Source of the DNA: JAGTVG01 sp965365275
GTDB taxonomy: Bacteria > Bacteroidota > Bacteroidia > Cytophagales > Cyclobacteriaceae
Assembly (NCBI GenBank): GCA_965365275.1
Contig: CBDUBA010000009.1
Coordinates: 1-64,000, forward strand
Direction: 5' to 3'
DNA: 64,000 nucleotides
The notes under the pieces were generated by a model, which was not told the DNA's origin, did not search any database, and was given only the letters and a program-made list of their open reading frames with translations. The position numbers and the translations under genes are program-made. The first letter of the stretch is position 1. Each line of letters opens with the position of its first letter. This document shows, piece by piece, positions 1 to 8,311 of this stretch.

Positions 1-667
1 CAATTACACCACCAATACTGGTCCCATGCCCGCCAATCCATTTGGTTGCCGAAGCTGTCACAATATTGGCACCGTGTTCAAGTGGTCTGAACAGATATCC
101 GCCTGCACCGAATGTATTATCAACTACCAGTGGAATATTGTTTCTTCTGGCAACTTCTGCAATTGCTTCGAAATCCGGAATATTAAACTCGGGATTACCG
201 ATGGTCTCAATATATAAAGCCCTGGTTTTTTCATCGATAAGCTTTTCAAAACTTTCCGGTTCATCATCTTCTGTGAATCTTACATCGATACCAAGTCTCT
301 TAAATGCAACCTTGAATTGATTATATGTTCCACCATATAAATGGCTTGTTGAGATAAGGTTTTCGCCTGCTTCAAGGATTGTATGCAGGGCAATCAATTG
401 TGCCGCCTGGCCTGATCCAACCGCAAGAGCAGCTACTCCCCCTTCAAGCGCTGCGATACGCTTTTCGAATACATCTGTTGTTGGATTCATAATGCGGGTA
501 TAAATATTCCCAAATTCTTTCAATGCAAATAAATCGGCCCCATGCTTGGCATCCTTGAAAGTATATGAAGTAGTCTGATATATGGGTACAGCCCTTGACC
601 TGGTGGTTTCATCTATTTCATGCCCGGCATGTAATTGTAACGTTTCGTATTTTAAATTTTCTGACAT
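1..667 (-). CDS. metY: O-acetylhomoserine aminocarboxypropyltransferase, partial
   Basis: The reverse strand reads from an ATG at 667 and stays open to the left edge, so the C-terminal half is missing. The 222 residues seen begin MSENLKYETLQLHAG and include the Cys/Met-metabolism PLP enzyme pattern: the SGQAAQLIAL segment, then the VVDNTFGAGGY stretch and SATKWIGGHG, which carries the PLP-binding lysine. The family uses O-acetylhomoserine plus sulfide to make homocysteine in the cytoplasm. A SAM-I riboswitch and a short Met-rich ORF precede it, which fits a methionine biosynthesis role. A cystathionine gamma-synthase is the main alternative, but the long HAGHE-type N-terminus and the GGxGTSIGGVI segment favour MetY. 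Confidence 0.93.
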   Translation of the reverse strand, partial: MSENLKYETLQLHAGHEIDETTRSRAVPIYQTTSYTFKDAKHGADLFALKEFGNIYTRIMNPTTDVFEKRIAALEGGVAALAVGSGQAAQLIALHTILEAGENLISTSHLYGGTYNQFKVAFKRLGIDVRFTEDDEPESFEKLIDEKTRALYIETIGNPEFNIPDFEAIAEVARRNNIPLVVDNTFGAGGYLFRPLEHGANIVTASATKWIGGHGTSIGGVI

Positions 668-715
668 AATTTTCTTTTTGTGGTTAATAAATTGAATAAG
701 TGATCTTTAAGGTAA

Positions 716-790
716 TTATACCTGAGAGGCGCTACTGAACATGTATCCTAATACATGCAACAGCAGCATCGCATGCAACATGTATTGCAT
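716..790 (-). CDS. candidate Met-rich leader peptide (24 aa) in the metY leader
   Basis: An ATG at 790 opens 24 codons ending in TAA at 716, leaving 48 nt before the metY start. The peptide begins MQYMLHAMLLLHVLGYMF and has four methionines. The ORF lies between the SAM-I riboswitch and metY. It is overlaid by two competing stems: segment 786-779 can pair with 757-750 (8 bp), and the same middle segment 757-751 can pair with 746-740 (7 bp, loop of four). Ribosome position could therefore choose between them. I do not recognise the peptide as a named family, and translation is not shown. Confidence 0.5.
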   Translation of the reverse strand: MQYMLHAMLLLHVLGYMFSSASQV

Positions 791-888
791 ACCTTGGAGG
801 TTAATTCTAAAAGGGTTATTTTGCCGAAATCCGGCGTAAAGCCATTAAACCTAGTGTGTCTTTTTAGAGTCTGTTTCATTGTAATACA

Positions 889-995
889 ATTTATATTTCC
901 CTAAAATATTTTTGGGTCAGGAATTAGCACCTTGGCAATCCATACCAGGTTGCTAGAGCTTCACAGAGCCTGTCTCTCCACTCTTCTTTATAAAT
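889..995 (-). ncRNA. SAM-I (S-box) riboswitch
   Basis: Read on the minus strand, the segment carries the S-box core in order: GAGTGGAGAGACAGGC, then GTGAAGCTCTAGCAACC, then AAGGTGCTAATTCC. A P1 stem can be formed by ATTTATA (995-989) and TATAAAT (895-889). It lies 222 nt upstream of metY, in the right orientation for control by S-adenosylmethionine. I see no classical U-tract terminator between the aptamer and the short ORF, so the output mechanism is unclear. Confidence 0.93.
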
Positions 996-1028
996 CAATT
1001 ACAGCTTGAGGCGAATTGATTTGAGTTG

Positions 1029-1060
1029 CTAAAGTAAGAGAATATTTTTTTCAATCCAAA
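1029..1060 (-). promoter_or_regulatory. Bacteroidota-type promoter for the metY transcript
   Basis: On the minus strand TTTG (1060-1057) is followed after 20 nt by TACTTTAG (1036-1029). This differs at one fixed position from the known Bacteroidota promoter pattern TTTG, 19-20 nt, TAnnTTTG. Transcription would start near 1025, about 30 nt before the riboswitch P1 stem. Confidence 0.65.
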
Positions 1061-1143
1061 TTTCAATGAAAATTTAAAATATCTGGATGAGGCACGTCGT
1101 ATTAAATAGGTAGACTAATTAACTTATAATTCTGAATCTAAAA

Positions 1144-2292
1144 ATGCCTAATATGCGTGTTTTGATTACATATTTGTTTTTAATCATTTTGTTTATCCAA
1201 CCATTATCCGCACAGGAAGAAGAAGAGATAAACGTTGTTGGATTTCGCTTTCTGGATTATGGGAAAGATCTTCCGCAAGACATTCTGCAAGCAAAATCAA
1301 TTGTTCTTGTGTCGGTTCCCCCTGTTTCAAAAACAAGCTCTGAACGCGGGGACTGGAAGGGTTTCAGTAGCGAAGCGCATGATTATTTCAAGAAAATCGG
1401 AATTGATCCTGTCGCTTACGTGTATTTTGATGATGTCTTTGCAAGCCCGGATGTAACAAAAGCCTACACCGCACAATTTATAAAAAGAGAGATAAAGTAC
1501 ATCATTATAATCAGTAAGGTATTTCTTAAAATAAAAAATAGAGAATCGCTCAGGTATGTTGTTCTTATAACCGGTTTCAGCCAGGATGAGGAATTGATAA
1601 AGAATGGTCAGAAGGCCTATAAGGATCAGGATAAAGATTTTGATAAACCGATGAAAAAAATATATGGTATTGCCGTTCGAAAGGACTTTGTTAAGACGAA
1701 TAATCTGATCATTGACAGCCCGGAATACCTTCCAGCTATGGGTATAATCACAGGCCGGAGAAATCAGAGTTACCCGGTAGACCTTAGGGTTGATAAACTA
1801 GCCGTTCCCAGGTTCGAGGAAACTGAAATTCCTGCAAACCGTCCTGGGGGAATCCTGAACAACCGGATCGCTAAAGAAATTGAGAAAGCCAATGAATTTG
1901 TTGAAAGACAGAATTTTGAGATCGATAGGTTATTCCAGAATTATAAATGGAAATATGAATTAGTAAGCCCGGATATGGACGACCAGGAATTATTAAGAAA
2001 CGGTTTTCTGTATAAACTGGTACGCGTAAGTTCTACGGGTAAAAAAGTGAAGGAATTTCTCGGTTACGAGCTTAATGATATCGAGCAGGATTATATTACC
2101 ACAATACAAAAACCGGATGGCAGCATTACACTCAGGGCCATTCCTGTTAACGCCCCGGTTCATAAATTCTATATAAAAAGTATTCCCCGCGATGAAGTGT
2201 ATCTGGGAGAAAGCTGGGATGCCGATGAAACCTGGCAAGACGCTTTAAAGAACCACCTGAAAAACCTGATCGATAATCTCGAAAGAAGGTAA
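1144..2292 (+). CDS. secreted protein of unknown function
   Basis: The 382-residue product starts MPNMRVLITYLF and has a signal peptide ending around the LSAQ at residues 21-24, so it should cross the inner membrane. After cleavage it begins with an acidic stretch (EEEE). I recognise no enzyme motif. The body is mixed and charged, with no further membrane segment and no T9SS C-terminal domain. It stands alone, divergent from metY and convergent with the NUDIX operon. Codon use looks like the neighbours. It is probably a lineage-specific periplasmic protein. An internal ATG three codons in (MRVL) is an equally possible start. Confidence 0.8.
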   Translation: MPNMRVLITYLFLIILFIQPLSAQEEEEINVVGFRFLDYGKDLPQDILQAKSIVLVSVPPVSKTSSERGDWKGFSSEAHDYFKKIGIDPVAYVYFDDVFASPDVTKAYTAQFIKREIKYIIIISKVFLKIKNRESLRYVVLITGFSQDEELIKNGQKAYKDQDKDFDKPMKKIYGIAVRKDFVKTNNLIIDSPEYLPAMGIITGRRNQSYPVDLRVDKLAVPRFEETEIPANRPGGILNNRIAKEIEKANEFVERQNFEIDRLFQNYKWKYELVSPDMDDQELLRNGFLYKLVRVSSTGKKVKEFLGYELNDIEQDYITTIQKPDGSITLRAIPVNAPVHKFYIKSIPRDEVYLGESWDADETWQDALKNHLKNLIDNLERR

Positions 2293-2363
2293 GAGCAATC
2301 AGGAGACCTGTTTACTGGTATTACTAGAAGTTTTTGGTGCCTTGGAACATCAGTAGACACATT

Positions 2364-2927
2364 CTACATATATTCCTCCCGGTTTTCGGGACCTTCCATA
2401 ACGAAGCTTCCTACGAATGTCGTTTTATCGGTAGGATTGAATGATTCCAGATATTTTTCTATAGCATAAACGCTTGAAGTAAATCCTATTTCGCCCCAAG
2501 GAATTTCATGTTGATCAAACAACTTGACTTCAAGACTTTCCAGGCCCGGATCCACATTCCATTCCAGAATACGTGTAAGAAAGATCATATATACCTGATT
2601 CACATGGGGTATGCTGTAAACACAATGTAATTTGATAATATTACCATCCAAACCGGTTTCCTCTTTTAACTCCCGAAGGGCTCCTTCTTCAGCGCGCTCT
2701 CCATTTTCCATAAAACCGGCCGGCAGGTTCCATTTTCCCATACAGGGTTCTATTGCTCTCTTACAGATTACAATTTTATTTTCATATATGGGTAGGCACC
2801 CCACTATTAACCTGGGATTGTTATAATGGATAGATTTACAATTGTTGCAAACAAACCTTTCGTAATTGTCACCTTCGGGTATTATAAACTTGATTTGGTC
2901 ACTTCCACAATTACTGCAGTACTTCAA
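2364..2927 (-). CDS. NUDIX hydrolase with N-terminal zinc ribbon
   Basis: The 187-residue protein starts with two CxxC pairs (C4/C7 and C27/C30) that form a small zinc ribbon. A full Nudix box follows at residues 71-93 (GFMENGERAEEGALREL then KEETGL), with the glutamates that bind Mg2+. The family hydrolyses nucleoside diphosphates linked to another group. The layout resembles NADH pyrophosphatases, but the SQPWPFP motif typical of NudC is absent, so the substrate is open. It is the last gene of a minus-strand run, 21 nt after map. Confidence 0.9.
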   Translation of the reverse strand: MKYCSNCGSDQIKFIIPEGDNYERFVCNNCKSIHYNNPRLIVGCLPIYENKIVICKRAIEPCMGKWNLPAGFMENGERAEEGALRELKEETGLDGNIIKLHCVYSIPHVNQVYMIFLTRILEWNVDPGLESLEVKLFDQHEIPWGEIGFTSSVYAIEKYLESFNPTDKTTFVGSFVMEGPENREEYM

Positions 2928-2948
2928 AATCAGATCTTTTGTAATTTA

Positions 2949-3719
2949 TTAAACAAGAACTTTCTCTATATATTCAAATGTAGTCATAATTTCCGGCTGA
3001 CCGTTCACGATGGCTATATCATGTTCAAAATGGGCAGAAGGCCTTCCGTCAGCTGTAACGATCGTCCAGCCATCATTCATTTGCTTAACATTTTTAGTAC
3101 CAAGATTAATCATTGGCTCTATAGCCAGGGTCATTCCATTTTTAAGCTTAGCGCCTTTTCCACGTTTTCCAAAATTCGGTACCTCCGGAGCTTCATGCAT
3201 TTTCTTACCTATTCCATGCCCTACCAATTCCCGAACAACGCCATAACCATATTTCTCAGCATGCTGTTGAACAGCAAAGCCAATATCGCCGATCCTGTTG
3301 CCAGCTTTGGCCTGCTCAATCCCCAGGGTCAGACACTCTTTGGTAACCTGGATCAGCTGTTTAATTTCTTCAGCAACCTCACCAACCATAAAGGTATAAG
3401 CCTGATCTCCATAAAATCCATTTTTCAATGCCCCGCAATCCACGGATATAATATCTCCATCTTTCAGTGGTTCGTCATTAGGTATTCCATGAACTACTTC
3501 CTGATTTATGGATGTGCAGAGTGTATTCGGAAACCCGTATAATCCTTTAAATCCCGGGATTGCCCCATGATCTCTTATAAATTCTTCTGATAGAGAATCC
3601 AATTTCAAAGGTGATATACCTGGTTTAATTTCTGAAGCCAGCATTCCCAGTGTTTTGCTTACCAGTTCGGCACTCTCCCTCATCAAAGCGATCTCTTCTT
3701 TGGTTTTTAGTTTAACCAT
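2949..3719 (-). CDS. map: type I methionine aminopeptidase
   Basis: This 256-residue cytosolic enzyme removes the initiator methionine from new proteins. The five metal ligands are visible as D94, D105, H168, E201 and E232, with the substrate histidine H77. The usual GFHGD is GFYGD here. The length matches bacterial type I enzymes without an N-terminal zinc domain. It overlaps the upstream HAD gene by 8 nt, so the two are translationally coupled. In many Bacteroidota a map gene sits in the ribosomal protein cluster; this copy does not, so it may be a second one. Confidence 0.95.
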   Translation of the reverse strand: MVKLKTKEEIALMRESAELVSKTLGMLASEIKPGISPLKLDSLSEEFIRDHGAIPGFKGLYGFPNTLCTSINQEVVHGIPNDEPLKDGDIISVDCGALKNGFYGDQAYTFMVGEVAEEIKQLIQVTKECLTLGIEQAKAGNRIGDIGFAVQQHAEKYGYGVVRELVGHGIGKKMHEAPEVPNFGKRGKGAKLKNGMTLAIEPMINLGTKNVKQMNDGWTIVTADGRPSAHFEHDIAIVNGQPEIMTTFEYIEKVLV

Positions 3720-4179
3720 TCCGGTTTACTTTTAAATACTTTTGCAATTTGGGGATCAAACCTTTTTCTCTGGGATAGTTGAAATGTGCTTCAACATCAA
3801 GAAATTGATGGTTGAACTCGCCACCATCAGGATGTAGCATCTGCCACACTTTACTCCAGCCTGGAAATCCACCAATATTGCGATCATCTATAAATATATC
3901 TGCCTGAATTTTTCTTACATAACCATCTTCCATCTGCTCTTCCGGAAAATTTTTATTGACTGCATAAAAATCCACACCGTTTTGGTGGCAATACCTCACG
4001 GCGTCTTCCAGAAATTTACCAGTCCTGAATGTCCATAATATTAATCGATGGCCCTTTTTCTGTAGTGCCTTCAGTGTATCGAAAGCAAAAAGCATCTCTT
4101 TGCCAATAGCAGGATATTCATGCTCTACAATGGTACCATCAAAATCCACAGCTATTATTTTAGAGTTTTCACCAATCAT
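3712..4179 (-). CDS. HAD-superfamily hydrolase (BT0820-like)
   Basis: The 155-residue protein has HAD motif I as VDFDGT (D12 nucleophile, D14), a motif II segment LWTFRTG and a motif IV FIDDRN. There is no obvious large cap domain. It fits the small Bacteroidota phosphatase group represented by BT0820, whose substrates are poorly defined. The C-terminal tail after the Asp pair (GFPGWSKVWQML) is typical of this group rather than of sugar phosphatases. It overlaps map by 8 nt and follows a small hypothetical gene by 25 nt, so it belongs to the same operon. Confidence 0.85.
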   Translation of the reverse strand: MIGENSKIIAVDFDGTIVEHEYPAIGKEMLFAFDTLKALQKKGHRLILWTFRTGKFLEDAVRYCHQNGVDFYAVNKNFPEEQMEDGYVRKIQADIFIDDRNIGGFPGWSKVWQMLHPDGGEFNHQFLDVEAHFNYPREKGLIPKLQKYLKVNRNG

Positions 4180-4204
4180 ATCTTCTGTTTGAACAAAATG
4201 TCAA

Positions 4205-4525
4205 TTAACTTCTATACTTTATCCTTGTTTTTAATTTCTGAATCTCTCTCGAGATAATCAGATCAGTGATTTCAGCTGAAATCGCACGTTGACCAATACC
4301 TGACAAGGCCAGCTTAAACTTTTCCTCATTAATATCCAATCGATACATGGCATTTAAAAGTCTTTCAAAATCATTGTCCAGCAAATATGCAACAATTTTT
4401 TCGAGTTTCTCTTTTAATTCATCCATATGGCCTATTTGATAAAGACTTTGCTCGTTTTCTAGATTTAAATCCTGCATGATCAATTCCGATAACTTACGCT
4501 CATTGTCCTTATCAATATCCGGCAT
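4205..4525 (-). CDS. small conserved-type hypothetical protein
   Basis: This 106-residue soluble protein is highly charged and predicted mostly helical. It has no signal peptide and no membrane segment. The central part (LLNAMYRLDINEEKF) resembles a short helical protein seen next to housekeeping genes in Bacteroidota, but I cannot name a domain. It is placed 5 nt after the isochorismatase-like gene and 25 nt before the HAD gene, which supports it as a real member of the operon. Its function is unknown. Confidence 0.75.
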   Translation of the reverse strand: MPDIDKDNERKLSELIMQDLNLENEQSLYQIGHMDELKEKLEKIVAYLLDNDFERLLNAMYRLDINEEKFKLALSGIGQRAISAEITDLIISREIQKLKTRIKYRS

Positions 4526-4530
4526 GTCAC

Positions 4531-5073
4531 TTATTTAATTAAACCCGAAATCTGTTTAAAAGTTTCCGTTCCCGCAACCCGGCAGAGTTCCAAAAGAATA
4601 GATTCATACGTGGTTATGATACCTCCTTCATTACGAATTCTTTCCACTGCAATCCTCTTGTCGTTTTCCTTTCTTGAAGAAACACAGTCTTCCACCAATA
4701 CCGGTTGGAAACCACTATCAATCAGGTCCAATACAGTTTGTAATACGCAAACGTGGGTTTCAATACCCGCCAGTAATACAAATTTCTTATTAAGCATATT
4801 GAGCTCTTTGAGGAACCTGCTTTCATCACAACAACTGAATGAGATCTTTTCAATAGGCTCTATATTGCGCATGTTTTCAGATATGGAAGGAATCGTTTTA
4901 CCCAGTCCTTTGGAATATTGTTCTGTAACCAGAATGGGTACATCCAATAGCTTCAGGCCTTTCATCAGGATATCAACATTGTGTTCCAGTTCTTCCTTCT
5001 TATATATGTGTGGAAAAAGCCGTTCCTGAATATCAATTATTATAGCACTGGTATTTTCTTTTGTTATTCTCAT
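4531..5073 (-). CDS. isochorismatase-family (YcaC-like) hydrolase
   Basis: The 180-residue protein carries the cysteine hydrolase triad: D14 in IIDIQERL, K76 in EKISFS and C109 in GIETHVCV. The cis-peptide-type segment GIETH precedes the cysteine as in the YcaC branch. These cytosolic enzymes hydrolyse C-N or ether bonds in small molecules, but the substrate cannot be read from sequence. The neighbouring siderophore genes expected of a true isochorismatase are absent. It is the first gene of the five-gene minus-strand operon ending with the NUDIX gene. Confidence 0.9.
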   Translation of the reverse strand: MRITKENTSAIIIDIQERLFPHIYKKEELEHNVDILMKGLKLLDVPILVTEQYSKGLGKTIPSISENMRNIEPIEKISFSCCDESRFLKELNMLNKKFVLLAGIETHVCVLQTVLDLIDSGFQPVLVEDCVSSRKENDKRIAVERIRNEGGIITTYESILLELCRVAGTETFKQISGLIK

Positions 5074-5205
5074 GGCCTACCAGGGTTTGTATGCAAATTT
5101 AACCCTAATCTTCAAAAGCAAATAAGATTTGTAGGATAATGCAATTTTAATTGAACATGAAAAATAGGCTGAAATGTCTATCTTTACCATGCATTTTTAA
5201 AACCA

Positions 5206-6810
5206 ATGGCTAAAGAAGGTAGCAGGAAATACAATAAAACTAATCCTAAGCCAACCCAGGTAAAGGAGGACCAGTCAAAGCATGTCAAGGATTCTTTTTA
5301 TGAGAACTTTATTTACATGATCATCATAACTATCCTCTTTCTGGGGGTATATGGTTATATTTTTGACAAGAAATTAGATCTAAATGGTGATAATGCTTAT
5401 TATTATGTTCTTGGAAAAGCTTTATCACAAGGAGAGGGATATGTCAATATTGCCAATATTAATAAAGCACCAAACAACCATTACCCGCCAGGCTATCCAT
5501 TTATTATTTCTTTATTTATGCATATTTCGGATTCACTGGTCTTCCTGAAGCTGGTAAATGGCATATTTCTTCTAATTTCATTGCATCTATTATATTATCT
5601 TTTCAAATACCTCAGTAATAGTTCTAGAATAGCCTTCGTAACCGTCTTATTCCTGCTTTTAAATTCACATATGCTCCTTTATGGCACTATGTTAATGAGT
5701 GAGATGTCTTTTATATTACTTTCATTTTTTTGTGTCTATTTGGTACTCAGAACTGATCTGGAAAGTAATTTATTCAGGAAACCTAATGTATACCTTATCC
5801 TTATTGCCCTGGTCGGTGCATATTATATCAGATCAACCGGATTGGCATTATTTGCCGGACTGATATTATACTTAATATTTAAAAGATACTGGAAAGCGGC
5901 CCTTTTTATAGGCGGAGGTTTTATTACACTGGCAACTCCCTGGATTATAAGGGGTCAGAAACTGGGAGGCAGCTCCTATATCAAGCCACTTGTTATGATC
6001 AATCCATATCGTGCAGAACTTGGAAACGCTGACCTGGTTGATTATTTGAATAGAATTATAGCAAATGTATCACGATATATCACAAGGGAGATTCCTAACA
6101 GCAGCATGCCCTTTATCAAAGTCAACTATCTGACTGAAATCAGTCCTTTAGAATGGTTGATCGGGCTTCCGGTGCTCGTAGTGATAATCTATGGTTTATA
6201 TAAACTCGGCCGGAGGGGGCTGCTCATCTTTTCTTACCTGATCACCACCTTCGGAATATTACTGTTATGGCCTGAAGTATGGACTGGTGTAAGATTTGTC
6301 CTGCCTGTGGTTCCACTGCTGTTTTTTGGATTGATCATGGGTATATACTATGGTATGACCTATCTTCTTTCGAGATATACAGCCAAACTGAATTTCAATA
6401 TTCTGGTCTTACTGGTCTTTGGATTGGCTTTTATTACGCCCATCCAAAATATTCATATGAAAGCAAAAATAGATTATCCAAATGCGTGGAAAAATTATTT
6501 CAGTGTTGCTGGTTGGTTTAAAAGGAATAATGTAAAAGATGCCGTGGTTATATGTCGAAAGCCAATGCTTTTTTATATTAATTCCGGCACCTACACTTCC
6601 ACGTTCAAATACTCGAATGATGAAAAAGAGGTTCTGGATGATCTGAATAGAAAACAGGCAAATTACGTTATCCTGGATAATCTGGGATACAGGCAAACCT
6701 ATGAATATTTGTTTCCGGTGATAAATAACCATCAGGAATATTTTAAATTGGTTATCAAGTTGGAGAATCCTGATACCTACCTGTTAAGATATAATCCCGA
6801 TCTCAATTAG
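5206..6810 (+). CDS. integral membrane GT-C glycosyltransferase (ArnT/PMT-like)
   Basis: The 534-residue product has a charged cytoplasmic N-terminus (about 30 residues) followed by roughly ten membrane helices and a soluble C-terminal part of about 100 residues. The first external loop has LDLNGDNAYYY, where GT-C enzymes place their acidic catalytic residue, and then a HYPPGYPF segment typical of the family. Such enzymes move a sugar from a polyprenyl-phosphate donor onto lipid or protein outside the inner membrane. The GT2 gene that follows by 3 nt could make the donor. The acceptor is unknown. Confidence 0.85.
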   Translation: MAKEGSRKYNKTNPKPTQVKEDQSKHVKDSFYENFIYMIIITILFLGVYGYIFDKKLDLNGDNAYYYVLGKALSQGEGYVNIANINKAPNNHYPPGYPFIISLFMHISDSLVFLKLVNGIFLLISLHLLYYLFKYLSNSSRIAFVTVLFLLLNSHMLLYGTMLMSEMSFILLSFFCVYLVLRTDLESNLFRKPNVYLILIALVGAYYIRSTGLALFAGLILYLIFKRYWKAALFIGGGFITLATPWIIRGQKLGGSSYIKPLVMINPYRAELGNADLVDYLNRIIANVSRYITREIPNSSMPFIKVNYLTEISPLEWLIGLPVLVVIIYGLYKLGRRGLLIFSYLITTFGILLLWPEVWTGVRFVLPVVPLLFFGLIMGIYYGMTYLLSRYTAKLNFNILVLLVFGLAFITPIQNIHMKAKIDYPNAWKNYFSVAGWFKRNNVKDAVVICRKPMLFYINSGTYTSTFKYSNDEKEVLDDLNRKQANYVILDNLGYRQTYEYLFPVINNHQEYFKLVIKLENPDTYLLRYNPDLN

Positions 6811-6813
6811 AAT

Positions 6814-7527
6814 ATGATCCGTACCCTATCCATTATAATACCAGTCTACAATGAGGCCAAGACAATTTTTTCGGTTTTAGAAAAGGTTTCTAAGGTGAAA
6901 TTAATTAATGGTATCAATAAGGAAATTATTATTATCAATGATGGCTCAACCGATGAAACTGAGGAAAGGATCAAAGAATTCATAAACTCATATCAGGATT
7001 CTGTGTACTACCTCTCGCATGAAACGAACCAGGGTAAGGGACGTGCCATACAAACGGCTATCGGGCAGGTTAGAGGAGAGTACTTAATTATTCAGGACGG
7101 GGATCTTGAATATGATCCAAACGAATATAATATTCTGTTAAAACCAGTAATAGATGGTCATGCTGATGTTGTTTACGGTTCGAGGTTCCTAGGCGGTAAT
7201 GCACATAGAATATTATTCTTCTGGCATTCCCTTGGGAATAAATTTCTTACGTTTCTTTCCAACATGTTTACCAATCTGAATTTAACGGATATGGAAACAT
7301 GTTATAAACTGATCAAATCTTCTTTAATTAAGGATATAAAACTGGTAGAGCGGAGATTTGGTTTTGAACCCGAGATCACAGCAAAATTATCAAGGCTTTC
7401 GGATATACGAATTTATGAAGTAGGCATATCATATTATGGAAGGCAATTCAAGGAGGGAAAAAAGATCAATTGGAAGGATGGTATAAAGGCTATCTTTTGT
7501 ATCATACGATATAACCTGTTCAAATGA
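6814..7527 (+). CDS. family 2 glycosyltransferase, polyprenyl-phosphate sugar synthase type
   Basis: The 237-residue protein begins with the GT2 fold signature LSIIIPVYNEA, then INDGSTDET (D43) and the metal-binding DGD at 95-97. The later ETCYKLIK and FGFEPEITAK segments are typical of the DPM1-like branch that joins a sugar nucleotide to dolichol or undecaprenyl phosphate at the cytoplasmic face. It has no C-terminal membrane anchor, unlike GtrB or ArnC. The gene sits between a GT-C transferase (3 nt gap) and a methyltransferase (4 nt overlap), so the three form one transcript. Confidence 0.92.
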   Translation: MIRTLSIIIPVYNEAKTIFSVLEKVSKVKLINGINKEIIIINDGSTDETEERIKEFINSYQDSVYYLSHETNQGKGRAIQTAIGQVRGEYLIIQDGDLEYDPNEYNILLKPVIDGHADVVYGSRFLGGNAHRILFFWHSLGNKFLTFLSNMFTNLNLTDMETCYKLIKSSLIKDIKLVERRFGFEPEITAKLSRLSDIRIYEVGISYYGRQFKEGKKINWKDGIKAIFCIIRYNLFK

Positions 7528-8258
7528 GTGAATTTGAGTTTAAAGAAGAAGATAGACAAGGGTTGAGCACCCTTGAAACAATATCAAGAGCTGATAAATT
7601 CAACAAGTGGATGTTCGATACGATATATCCTTACTGTAATGGTAGAATCCTTGAAATAGGTAGTGGTATAGGTAATATCTCACAGTTTTTCATTAATGAG
7701 AATGCAGTTATAACCCTGAGTGATATACGTGAAAATTATTGCCAGCATTTGAAAAACAGGTTTTCAGAGTCTACCACTTTGGAAGAGGTACTTCTGATCA
7801 ATCTGACTGATCCGGAATTTGAAAAAAAGTATCAACACTATGTAAAGTCCTTTGATACTATTTTTGCATTAAATGTAGTAGAACATATTGAAGACGATGT
7901 TCTGGCCTTAAAGAATTGTAAATTTTTGCTAAAAGATGGTGGCAGACTCCTTATTTTAGTTCCTGCCTTCCAGAGTCTCTATTGCAGTTTTGATTTGGAG
8001 CTGGGTCATTACAGAAGGTATACAAGAAAAACATTAAGGAAGCTTTACGAGGAAAACCAATTTCAAATTGAATATTCAAGATACTTCAATGCAATGGGCA
8101 TCCTTGGATGGATATTCTCAGGAAAGATACTAAAGAAAAAAACAATCCCGGAAGGGCAAATGGGAATTTACAACAAGCTGGTTCCTGTTTTTAAGCTCAT
8201 TGATAAAATTCTACTTCAGGTAATCGGGTTATCTGTTATTCTTGTCGGGAAGAAATAA
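7524..8258 (+). CDS. class I SAM-dependent methyltransferase
   Basis: The 244-residue protein has motif I as ILEIGSGIG (42-50), the acidic ribose-binding region LSDIREN and the post-II segment FDTIFALNVVEHIEDD. This is the Methyltransf_11/23 pattern. The GHYRRYTRKTL segment is common in methyltransferases encoded with DPM1-like transferases. The start overlaps the GT2 stop by 4 nt. The target may be a lipid-linked sugar, which is inferred from context only. The C-terminus is hydrophobic (ILLQVIGLSVILVG) and may touch the membrane. Confidence 0.9.
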   Translation: MSEFEFKEEDRQGLSTLETISRADKFNKWMFDTIYPYCNGRILEIGSGIGNISQFFINENAVITLSDIRENYCQHLKNRFSESTTLEEVLLINLTDPEFEKKYQHYVKSFDTIFALNVVEHIEDDVLALKNCKFLLKDGGRLLILVPAFQSLYCSFDLELGHYRRYTRKTLRKLYEENQFQIEYSRYFNAMGILGWIFSGKILKKKTIPEGQMGIYNKLVPVFKLIDKILLQVIGLSVILVGKK

Positions 8259-8262
8259 AAAA

Positions 8263-8289
8263 ATCCCGCTTCTCTGAAAAAAGCGGGAT
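8263..8289 (-). terminator. Rho-independent terminator of the SPOR-like gene
   Basis: ATCCCGCT (8263-8270) pairs with AGCGGGAT (8282-8289). On the minus strand the stem is followed by a run of T, so it ends the gene at 8312-8908. The plus strand lacks a T run after the stem. The same stem sequence is used again near 26932-26969. Confidence 0.88.
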
Positions 8290-8311
8290 CCTGGTTAATG
8301 TATTTTTATCT

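Noticed and set aside
26..320. Two short plus-strand ORFs at the left edge
   Set aside because: Both lie opposite metY, whose reading frame is clear; they are shadows.
2826..3542. 238-residue plus-strand ORF
   Set aside because: It is antisense to map and the NUDIX gene and has no coherent domain.
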